From Phymorhynchus buccinoides (Eukaryota > Mollusca > Gastropoda > Neogastropoda > Raphitomidae), in assembly GCA_017654935.2 (NCBI GenBank), contig CM065686.1, positions 25,502,733 through 25,566,732 of the forward strand: a stretch of 64,000 bases of DNA, written 5' to 3'. The position numbers and the translations under genes were made by a program. The notes beneath the pieces are model-generated. The model did not search any database, was not told the origin of the DNA, and was given only the letters and a program-made list of their open reading frames with translations. This document shows, piece after piece, positions 24,651 through 36,600 of this stretch (positions within the stretch are counted from its first letter, which is position 1; each line of letters starts with the position of its first letter).

Positions 24651-27600
24651 CTGAGAACACCAAGAAAAAAAAACAAGAACATCACAATGGCGTCACTGGT
24701 TAAAAACTGCAATCAACTTTTCATCATTTTGACAATGGGTTTCCACCAAAAGAATCTCAATCAAGTTACACAAATAATGATAATTAGACAATCTGTCCAA
24801 ACAATTGCAGCATAAATAATAAAGGGTACCGGTCTAGGACCCTTTAAAAAAAAGAAAAAGTTATAAAAATATTTTACACGTATTTGAATATTGCCATAAA
24901 CTCTTGCCCCATAAAAATTATATTATACAGTTACCTACAAAGCTCTGAAGTGACTTGGTGCATTTACATTCAAGATAAGATTAAACACTCACTTAAGCAA
25001 ACATGTTTTGCTTAGTAAGATGTATTTTTATTTTTCCTTTTTGCTGCTATCATGTTTTGCTGAGGTCTATGCTGACCGGAAAAGAAAAAGTGTGTAATCA
25101 TGACAAACAGCAATCATGAGAGCATTGCAGATGGCACACTCTAAGACAAACATTGTTCGCAACAACGCAGTAAACAAGTTAACCTTTAGCACACTGCATT
25201 TTTTCTGACGTTCCGTACTCTGCCACTGCATTCTTTTGTAGGCAGTGAAAAACGCTTACACCCACTTGATTAAAAATGCTCTAATTTTCTCTGTGTGTTG
25301 TGTGCAGACTTGACTATTGGAATACCAATAAAGAGATGATTGAGGAAAGTTTTGATATGGTGCATTTTGTTGTCCGTGTATGTTTTGTTGTTGAAAAAAC
25401 ACACCCAAAAAACGAAATCAACAAAGCAAAAGTGTTGACTTACTGTTTCGGCACGGTCAGAATGAGTGCCGTCTGCTTCAAAGTTCGCCCACTGACAAAA
25501 CTCATGTCCAAGATCCCTTTAACGAATTAACTCACGGAAATATCATTAATATTATGAACGGCAAAATTTTCTTTGAATTCAACCTAGTAGTCAAAATCGG
25601 TACTGCATCACAATCGCGGCTCAAATCGATATCGGATCATCTTCATCGAGTCACACCGACATCGGCTACCCCCCCTTCTACTGCACTACGATCTTCTATC
25701 ACCCTTTCACTGTCCATATCCGACCTAACAAAGCCTAAAAATTCATTATTTAAACAAACATCAACGGTAATTTCCAGTAGGAAAGCTTTGCCAATACGAA
25801 AATCCGCCATATTTGATAGGGAACTTTACTTTCTGACCGATCAACACTTTGAAAAATTCAATACCACAACTAAAAAAAGCAAATGGCGGCTTGCCAGAAG
25901 TGAAAGAAGCAGTTGAGCCTCGTTCTGAAGCGAAAGTAAGGTTGTTTCTATTATTAGTAACAGAAATAAGGTCCGAGAAGCATTGATTTTGAGTACCCCT
26001 CTGTGGGTGCATGACTGCGCCTGCAGCTACAGGGGAGACTATCGGCTCGGCGACTGAATGCGCTTGCAGTGTGCTAAAGGTTAATAACATCTAAGTATCA
26101 ATGTTGAAATTACTGTGTCATTACAATTTCTGCAGTCTCACTTTCAGAAAGGAATACACCTGTATAAAAATAAAATACCTGTGGCTGTATTTCTGTTAGG
26201 GTTCTTAAGGTTTGCAGACGGGTATGCCTTGTTCATGTTGCTGAAAGGCTCTGGAGGAGGCAACTCATTGCAGGGGTGGAACCGGAAACGCGCTTCAAAA
26301 TCTGAGTGAGCAAACAGAACAACAGAACATAGAATTCTTGCTTACTAAAACCGCCATATTACATTGATTCACAACTGACATAAATTTATAACAAATCTTT
26401 TTTTTGTTTTTTTACAGCACTGTCAATCATGTCATCCCATGTACAGGTTTTCTATAAATCTTTGTCAAATGAGCGGCAATTTAAACTAAACAGAAACTCA
26501 AAGGAATGCAAACCCCAACAAAGGAGCATTTTGATTAACAAATCGGCGAATGCAAAGCTCCAAGCCCCTACTATTAACATGTTAAACTGACTTGCAACAG
26601 ACATCACAACAATAGCGAACACTTGACAGTGTTGTCAGGAGGCCTAGGTCATACTAGACATAGGACATATTAAAAATGAAAATGTTCTATTGTGTTTCCC
26701 CCTATTATTGTAATTTAGCACTTAGCCTAAGTTACTGATTTCTACATGAGCCAGGGCATTCTGTCCTAATTATTTTCTCACTTGAGGACAGTTTGTCCAA
26801 TCACTTTTCCCTGACTGCGAGCTCAGTACTGACCGTCACCCCCGGATCCCCAGCTCCCCGAGGAGCGGCTACGTGGTAGTGAAGGTGGCTGCGTGGCAGG
26901 GGGCGGGGGAGGCCCCCCGCTTCGCCCAACGGTGCCCCCGCTGCCCAGGTCACGCCGAACAGGAGGTGGAGGGGGTCGGTTCTGGTGGGGGTAAAAAAAA
27001 AGAATTGGGATCTTTGGGTTGAGACATGTCTATAAAAATACTTGGCCATCACCTTTCTAATGTTAAGTATACAATGTCATGTCTATAAAAAACCACTAAG
27101 CCTTTTTTTTTTTCAATGTTAACTATTGGTGCTCAACCTATATAAATACACATCTATGGAGACATACAGAGACAGACTTAGAGAGAGAGAAAAGAGAGGG
27201 GGGAGACAAAGAGGGAGAATGGAGTGGGAGGAGAGAGAGAGAGATGAGGTGGAGGGAGATGTGTACTACAAAGAAAGAGGATAAGTTTACACATTATAAA
27301 GCAAGCATGACATTATGGTGGATACATTAAATCCCCCCCCCCCCCCCCCCCCCCCCCCCATGGGGATACCGGGGGGTCTTTCGTATAAATAGTTCCCCCA
27401 CCGGTCTTAGGAATTCTAGCTATCAATTTGGTTCATGCCAGGCAGCAGGATTTTCTCCCTGCTCTTATTGACTTTTAACTTTTACGTTCATAAAGTGCAC
27501 TGCCACAGGTCAAACTTGCTTTAAGTCCCCATCCGAAAGACATTTTGTACGCGTTTGCCACATAATTCTCCCAACCTAATTTGACTATGAACATGTTTGT

Positions 27601-30600
27601 GCAAATATCTGTTATCCTGCGACTGGCATAACTCCCATAAGTTTAATATGTGCTGCAACAATGCATGCATTGTACCTGTGTCATCGTGCTTATAAACATA
27701 ACGCCATGTGCCTTCTTTTTCATCTTAAAACTTAAACCTTATGTGACTTTTTTCGGTCCTTTGCTCTTTTTCTCTCCACTTACAAATATAACTTCAGTTG
27801 CCAACAACAATGAAAACACCACTGCTGCATTGGTCATCAATACACAAGGCTGTAGCAACAGCTGGCATTACATTACAATCAATGTATGGAGTAGGGGGCC
27901 AGGGAGACAGGTTTTGGGGAGCAGGGGGACACCATTCAACATAGTATGCTTCAGTGCTTTTACTTACGACACAGACAGAATGCTCATTTCATGCAGAAAA
28001 TGGCCACATAACTGATAGAAAAAAAAACACAGTATAAAACTTTTTCAATTAATCCTTTCATCGCCACTTTCGCCTCTTGGCACCACAATGATATAACACC
28101 CATGTCACTGAAAGGCATCAAATGAGGGTCCAGTATCAAGTGACATTATGTTCTTCATTTTGGGAGTTAAGGAAAGGCCTTATTCCATGCATGTCACAGA
28201 GGAATCCCCAAATATTGCAGACAGAATCTTGTATCTGGCCAGGTAAGCTTAATGGAAAGTTTTGGCTGAAAAATGGCTGGTGTTGAAAGGGCTAAGAAGC
28301 TTAGAGTTAGAGTGTCCAGTTTGTCAGAAGGCTTGGGTGAATGACACAAATTGACCCCTCATTTTGTACAGCCTAGGGTCGTATGACCCATCAAGTCTGA
28401 AATTAATCTGAAGCTCTGACATATATTACTCATTTACTGGCCCATTAATTTGGAAATTGGCCCCTTATTTTCTGTAACAGGGGCTAACATAACCAATGGA
28501 AGAAACAAGGTGGTGACTGCTGGAACCTATTGGCAAACACTGACCTGGGTGGGAGGAAGAAGGATCCTAGGAGGTAATTTGTTGAGTACGTTTCGAGCAT
28601 AGCTCTTCGTCGGACTGAATTTGCAGTCAAGCCACCCCAGAGCCACCAAATACAGCATCCCCTTTTCACAGTTATTACGCCTTCGCCGTCTGTGCAGCGA
28701 TGACGATTTTCAAACACAAGCAGAGAAAATGTCCTTTTTCCGGAACAGAAATTACCCCCAAGAGATCCTGGACAAAGCCATGCAATCCATCACCTGCATA
28801 TCCTGCTCTGAAGCTCTTACCCAAAAAGACGCAAAATAACAGAAAGACCGCATTCCTCTCACTATCACCCTCACAATCTTCAAGTCAAAAACGTGCTGTT
28901 GAGAAACTTCCACCTTCTCCAGCAAGACCCCCGTTTGAAGCTAGTCTTTTCTAGGCCACCCCTCGTGGCTTTCAAAAGAAACAAGAATCTCCATGACCAT
29001 CTTGTTCACTCCAAGCTTACCAACCCCAGTGACCAACCCATTGGCAATTTTGCATATGGTAAGCCAAAATGCAAGACATGCCCGTTCATCACCAACCATC
29101 CATCAGAGGACCCTCAGGAAACTTCCATGTTCGCTCACACTTTACCTGCCAGTCAACAAACTTGGTATATGCTTTGCAGTGCTGTCTCAGTGTCTGTGTC
29201 AAAAGATATACATCGGAAGGACCTATCGCACCCTCAATGAGAGATTCACAGAACATTTGCGCAGCATTCAAATACATTACCCAATTCCTGCTTCCCTCCT
29301 CCACTTCAACAGCCAGAACCACAATCAAAATGCCCTTCAGATAACAGCAGTTTGGCAACATTCATCCACATCCCAACGCAGATAATTCATGGAGTCTTCC
29401 CTGATTGCCCGCTTGGGGACTATGGCCACCAGTGGCATCAGCAGGGTTCCCAGGGCTTTCAGCTATCCCCAAGTAAGGACCTTATAAGGACCTGTAGGCC
29501 TAAGGATAATCTGCATCTTTTAGCCAACGATCTTGAAAGGAACACTTTCCCAGCATTGTGAACAATGTCTAAGCAGATAGAAAAACTATGGCTGACACAG
29601 ATATACGTGTTTTCTCTCAAAACACCACCAGGATAAAAAACGAGATTTCAGACCAAGTTCTCTTGACAACTCGTGGTGCATCGTTCGTCTGCTAAGTGGT
29701 CAGTTGAAACGGGAAGGTGGGGGAGGGGGGTAAGGTGAAGTAGGTGCTGAGCGATGTTTCTCAAGTGTAAAAGTGCTGCTTCTGCGATCTATTTTGAGTA
29801 TGGTCTTGCTGCTCACGGCAGTTTTTGGCAGCTGCCAGGACTTGTAAGGACCTTGATGTGAATGTAAGCACTTGTAAGGCCTTACTTGGAGATTTCAATT
29901 GGTCAAGACTTATAAGGACTGGTAAGGCCCCTATGAACCCTGCTCAGCCCCCAGCCCCCTTCCCATCCCCTATCCTCAACCTTCTGCCCTCTTGTTTCCT
30001 CATCACCCCCCTGCTTGTTCCCTTACAGTTACATTCCTTTTCCCTTCTTCACCCCTCCTACCCCCCCCCCCCACACACACACACACACACACACACACCT
30101 TTTGCTTTTGGATAACTTTCTTTCCACCCAACAACTGCTCACCCTTGCCCTCACCCCACCCTCCCACTCCTGCCCCATATTTTTGTCTTTCCAATCACAC
30201 TTAATTCCTGATATGTGTTCATCCATCCTCCCCTGAACAATACTCACTCAGTGAAGACAGACTGCCAACACACCACTGCAATGAAGAGCTATGCCGAAAC
30301 TGTTAATCAACAAATTACCTCCTAGGATCCTTCTTCCTCCCACCCAGGTCAGTGATGACCAACAGAGTTTGGAATCAATCTTAAGTTCTGGAAGGTAACA
30401 ATAAGTGAACATCTTTTAACCCTTTCATCGCCACTGTCGCCTCTTGGCACCACAATGATTTAACACCCATGTCACTAAAAGGCATCAAATTAGGGTCTGG
30501 TATCCAATTACATTATGTTCTTCATTTTGGGAGGTAAGAATAGGCCCTATCTTATGCAGACCTGCCAGACTAAAGAGGAATATTTGTAGCAGGAAAGAGG

Positions 30601-33600
30601 AATTTTTGGGAGCTAAGAGGAATTTTGACGCGGCATCTTACCTTTCGCGCGTAAACATAATTTGAAGCAAGCAATTTTCATCCTTGTGAACTTGTCTTGT
30701 TTAGCACAAGTCAGTCTGGAAGTGTCACAACTATTCCTAACACAAATAGAAGCTTTTGGTTTGTTCCGCTGCCCTTTCTATTTGGGCAGACCAAGACGGT
30801 TGGTGCCATAGATGACTTGTAACGGTGGAAGACGAAGTCTGGGAGTTTGCAGTTTCAATAAGACGATGAGAGGTAATGTGGCATTTGATGTCTTGACACA
30901 CTCCATAGGAGAATTTTAAATGTAGTGAGCACATTGTACATCAAGCATGATGCACACTTTCTTGATCTCTGAATGCACAGATACTTTTCCATGTAATCTT
31001 GGCAGAAATATTGGTATATTCTCTTTCTTTTCTCCCCAGAGTCTCATACACAACAATGTGTCAATGGCCATCTTGACGGAAGTGCAGCGCAAACAGAAAC
31101 TGGAAAGTCAGTTATACGCACACCAGTTGTGCTACTCTGTATAAAAGACGATGAATTTGAGGAATTTTTATTAATTCTACTATCTATTTTATCTATATAC
31201 TTACCATTCCACTACAAAGTGCATATTTGTACAAGATTAGCTTGGAAGACAGAAATAAAACCAAGAGTGTCTTACTACCACAACTCCCAATCCAGGTAAC
31301 TTCCGGTTAAGCAGACTACTCACTTTCTTGAAAGCAAGCATCTAATAAAAAGGGAAGGTACACGTTCAAAAACCATTAGGAGGGAGGTGGGTGGGTCAAT
31401 TAAATGTAGTGGAATGGTAAGTATATAGATAAAATAGATAGTAGAATTAATAAAAATTCCTCAATCTATTCTATCATCCTTACCATTCCACTACAAAGTG
31501 CATGATTACCAACAAGGAGGTGGGTAATGGTTAAGCACTACTCTGAGAACCATGGAACAAACCATGACAGAGATACCACATAAACACACACATACCATCT
31601 AAAATAAGAAGGTAAAACAGCAAATCATGTTTACATATCCCCCAAAAGACATAAGTCTATAAAAACAAACAGACAATAAGTCAAACCTCAAAAGGACACC
31701 GTCTTGGAGGACAACACAGCACATCGAATGCCAAACGTGTTGTCCTGCCGGAGAGTAGAAAACTCGCGCAGGCAGAAAGAGGTAAATGTAGTCTCCGACT
31801 TCCAGAAGGCGGAGGACATAAGGAAGGGACTGGAACACCCCTGACCAAGACTAGTGAGGTGCTAATAGCCCTAACTTCGTGAGCCCGTATACCTGGGGGC
31901 GCAGAACGATCGGCGTGGGAGTAGGCTAGTCGAATCAACTCGACTAACCAGCGAGCCAAAGTGGCCTTACGGATATCATTTGAATAGTTGGAATTCAAAG
32001 AAATGAAAAGGCGGCGTTTCTGGCTACGGAACGAGACTGAACGAAGGAGATATGCCCGCAAACAGCGAACCGGACACAGACATTTTCCTCATCGTCCGGA
32101 GCGAGGATGTTAGAGAGACTTTCGATAACAACCAACGGAGAAGCTTGCTGAGCCGATTGATTTTTCGCACGGAATTCCGGTAGAAAAGCCAGGGAGATCG
32201 AGGAACCATCCTCCGCGAATTCATAATCATTAACTAAACCGCTAAGAGCGTGGATACCACTCACACGTCTCGCTAAGGCAAGACTAACGAGGAAAAGCGT
32301 TATAACAGAAAGAAGCTTAAAAGATAACGAAGAAAGCGGTTCACATTCTGACCTGAGAAAGTGAAGCACAAGAAAAAACGTCCCATAGCGGAAGTCTGAT
32401 GGTTGGGCGAATCGACTTATTACGCAAACCATCCAAAAAAATGGGAAACCAAGACAGAAGAAGCAAAGGAAGGTTGACGACCAGTAGCAATCGAAATAGT
32501 GCTAACTGCCGACTTATAACCTGACAAGTTTGGTCCAAGAGGCCCTTCTCATTATGCAAATGAGACGAAAAGAAAACAAACTGAGCACCAGTCGGGTGCA
32601 AAGGAGAAAAAGACTCATTGAACAGAAATTGAACCAAGAGGTCCAACGCAAGGAATACAAGGTATTCATGCTTTGACGACGGGATTGAAGAATCACTTCA
32701 ATGGTTTCACCTTTCAGACCCTGTGACCGCAATCCTGACCGCAAAGTAGCCAAGCGGTCAGGTGAAGGACGGCAGGATTTCGATGTGGAACGCCTGTCCG
32801 CGGTTGAACAAGTGACTTGGTGACAACTGGAGGGGAACACCCGGAACGTGGGTGAGAGCTAACAGCTCGGGGAACAACGGACAGTTTCCCATCCTGACGC
32901 TATGAGGATCAGAGCAGGACGCTCCCGAGCACACCTTTCCAACACCTTTGGAAGAAGAGCTGTGGATGGGTAGGCGTAGGCCCACAGACCCGTCCACTGG
33001 AGACTGAAGGCATTTCTTGCCCATGCCAAGGGATCTGCCAACGGGGAGACGAAAAGCGGAAGACGCCGGCTGAAGCGAGTTGCAAACAAGTCGATGTGTG
33101 GGTTTCCCCACATTGACCAAATGGGTTGAAGGACCTGATGGACGAGAGTCCACTCCGTTGCAATCACCTGGTTGGAACGGCCCAGCTGGTCGGCGAGAAC
33201 ATTCAACTTCCCGGGAAAGAACTCCACGGTTAGAAGAATGGAATTCTGTGCAGTCCAAAGCAGGATCTCCTCTGCCTTCCTGGAGAGTGAAGACGATTTC
33301 GTGCCCCCCTGACGCCGAAGGTACGAGAGGCAAGTGGAGTTGTCGCCACAAACTGTGACCCACTTGCCTCGTAGCAGGGGAAGTAGCGCTTTGAGCGCGA
33401 GCGAAACCGCCTCCATCTCCAGAAAATTGATGTGGAGAGACGAATCTGCTTGGACCACAACCCCGAAACCTCTCACCGGTCCAGATGAGCCCCCCAACCT
33501 TCCTTTGATGCATCCGTGAAAAGGAATTCTTGATGGTGGAGAGGCCGACTGGGAACAGAGGACCCCAGCCAAACCAGATCCAACCACTGGAGAACTGAGC

Positions 33601-36600
33601 CGCGAAACCACGAGCCCAAAACAATCTGAGATTCCAGAGGAAGATGAGAAACCCTGAGTTCCGCACACTTTCGTTGTAACGGACGCCTGTGCAGACGTCC
33701 CAGAGGCAAGAGGTCTGCCAAAGACTCCATGATGCCCAGCAACTTGAGAAGTTGACGAACCGTTGCTGAACCTGCCAACAGAACACTTTCCCGAAAGGAC
33801 TGAATGGACTGGATCTGATCCGGAGACGGACAGACCGTGAACGTCTGGGTATTGAAGACCATCCCCAGAAATTTGAATTCCTGGGCCGGAGTCTAATCCG
33901 ACTTTTTGACGTTCATGTTGAAAACCAACCTGGACGGACAGGTCCTGGAGCTCCGAAGTGTGTTCCTGGCACCGGTCCCTGGACTGAGCCGAGGTGAGCC
34001 AGCCGTCCAGGTACACCTTGAGCCGGATCCCTCTGGACCCGGCCACGCCGACGAACTCCCTGACCACCATGGTGAAAATCCAAGGGGCCAGAGAGAGCCC
34101 GGAGGGAAGGGCTACGAACTGATAAGTCGTGTTCCCCCATACGAACCTCAAGAGATGCCTTCGATCTGGGTGGATCGAAATATGGAAAAAGGCATCCTTG
34201 AGGTCTATGGAAGTCGCCCAATCCCCCGGCTGGATGAAGTTGTGAACCGAAGCAGCCGTCTCCATTCTGAACGCCATGGGGCGCAGAAAAGCATTGAGAG
34301 GAGACAAGTCCAGCACTGGACGGAACTCACAGTTCTTCTTTGGTACAGTGAACATGCGCGAGTAGAAACCCGGGCCTGGGTTGGGTACTGGAATCACAGC
34401 ACCCTTGTCCAGAAGGGACTTGACCTCTGCATCCAAGATCTGAAAGCGAAGAGGATCTGCAGGTGGAGAAAAGACAATCGGCACCCACGAGACAGAAGGG
34501 TACCGAAAGCATCATCCTGGGGCAGAACCTGAGTGGACTCCACCGAGACAACATCCTGGAAAAGCAGCCAGGAGATGACAAACTCCGCATGGAGTCACCT
34601 AGAGCAGCCAAGGCCGATACAAAAACGGACTATGAGTGGCCGGACCGGGCCACCACACGCTGCTACGCCCTTTCGAACCAGAAAAATATCGAAGTGGCGA
34701 GTCTGAGTCAAAAACAAAATGGCCCACATTTGGACAAGACTTGTTCAGAATGGGCAAGCAAAGGATCGATGACGGGAAGAGACAGCTAGTACTAAATGAT
34801 TAAGATGAGAATCCGCAAAACAGCAGATTCAACCTCTGAACTAGCAAACTGAGAAGCCACGGTACGAATGTGCGACTGCACTTCGTAACCAACTCTACAT
34901 GCTAAGACCGTTGGAAGGTAAAAATAAAAACTACCTCTGACGTAGGGACAGACCGAAAGAGCAACATAGTTGCTATCGCATGACGTCAAATCTAACCAGA
35001 TGACGCGGAAATGTCCCCACCGAAAAGGAAAACATGTAGACAAAAGGCGAAACAGTGTGCAAACGTGACGTAGACTTAACCCATTTCAACGCCACCCAGT
35101 CAAACAACTGAGCTGACGGCTGGGCATGGAAGATCATGTTAGCCGGACAGTATAGTTCGATCGGGACGGAACCAGACCAAAAAGGATTACTGGAACGGGT
35201 GAACGAGACAACTGGTTGAACAACTCATGGTTGTAATCAGAAGAAACCATGCCTGCCAGAACAGACATCATTCGAAAGAACGGCGAAGCCGGGGCCGTTG
35301 CCCCCGCAAAAATTCGTTCAGAAGGAAGACAACAAGGGTACGGTTGAACAACTCTCGGTTGCAACCGTGAAAGAAGGAGCGCAGTAAGGCTGCAAGGCCG
35401 CCAGATACCCTTGAATGACAGAAACAGAAGGATCTGAAAAAACCTCTTCCATAGAATCCACCGTGTGACCCGAAGTCGTAACTGACGCCGCTGGTTGAGC
35501 TGACTGACCGAAGGAAGAACAACCGACAAAAGGTCCATAACCTCCTGGTGAGAGTAGGTCCGCTGAAGAACCATACCAGCGGTAACGGGCGTGACCGGTA
35601 CGGGCTGAGGCAAACGTCCCATGGACTGACTGCCCGCCGTCGTACGGCCCTGGGCCTGGGGACTACCCACGGGAGAGGCCGTAGCCGCCGTGACCGTGGT
35701 GGACCCGCGAGACCATGTCGCCGTGGCCGGTCCGCTCCGGAGAACCCCGGGTGCGGATGCCGGCCCGGTGCCTAAGGCACCGAGGCTGCCGTCGCCAGGG
35801 ACCACCCACGGGAGAGGCCGTAGCCGCCGTGCCCGTGGTGGACCCGCGAGACCATGTCGCTGTGGCCGGTCCGCTCGGAGAACTCTGGGTGCGGATGCCG
35901 GCCCGGTGCCTAAGGCACCGAGGCTGCCGTCGCCAGGGACCACCCACGGGAGAGGCCGTAGCCGACGTGCCCGTGGTGGACCCGCGAGACCATGTTGCCG
36001 TGGCCGGTCCGCTCCGGAGAACCCCGGGTGCGGATGCCGGCCCGGTGCCCAAGGCACCGAGGCTGCCGTCGCCAGGGACCACCCACGGGAGAGGCCGTAG
36101 CCGCCGTGCCCGTGGTGGACCCGCGAGACCATGTCGCCGTGGCCGGTCCGCTCGGAGAACTCCGGGTGCGGATGCCGGCCCGGTGCCTAAGGCACCGAGG
36201 CTGCCGTCGCCAGGGAAGCTACCCCCATTAGCGGCATCGTCCGTTTTTCGGACGGCATCACCAGGCGTAATGGTGGCATCGGTGGGTACCGCCCGGTTGT
36301 CTATAGCTCTGTAAGACAAGTCGGACAGCACCACCGGTTTCTTCGCAGCTTCTTCTTCCAGAACCGGAAGTGCCCGTGCGGTATCAAGAACGCCAGGAAC
36401 CAATGGGGTACGGGAGCTAGCTTGGCTAGAAGAGCCGTACTGACCTTGTTCGGGAAAAACCCGGATGCCGGTTTGCAGCTCCATCCGTGAGAGATCTTCA
36501 ACGGACAACGAATCCTGGAGTGGAAGACCAACCGTAGAAAAGGCCGGGTCAACGTCCAAAACACCCAACAACATGAGAATCATCCACCGAAATGTGCTGG

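Larger units (their letters stand above)
28520..30366 (+). mobile_element. Penelope-like element, 5'-truncated, with inverted pLTR-like ends
   Basis: The left end (CACTGACCTGGGTGGGAGGA, AGAAGGATCCTAGGAGGTAA, TTTGTTGA, 28533-28585) reappears inverted at the right (30303-30352). Weaker inverted similarity extends to about 95 bp and includes a hammerhead-like motif (see 28581-28618). Inside is the C-terminal half of a Penelope polymerase (28621-29385). CCTTNTAAGGCC-type stretches fill 29450-29940. Poly-C and (CA)n at 30061-30098 are later additions. Confidence 0.75.

Noticed and set aside
33906..34789. + strand ORFs of 108-208 codons
   Set aside because: Antisense shadows of the DIRS polymerase.
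35548..36314. + strand Arg/Pro-rich ORFs
   Set aside because: Antisense shadows of the GC-rich tandem repeats in the DIRS gag region.
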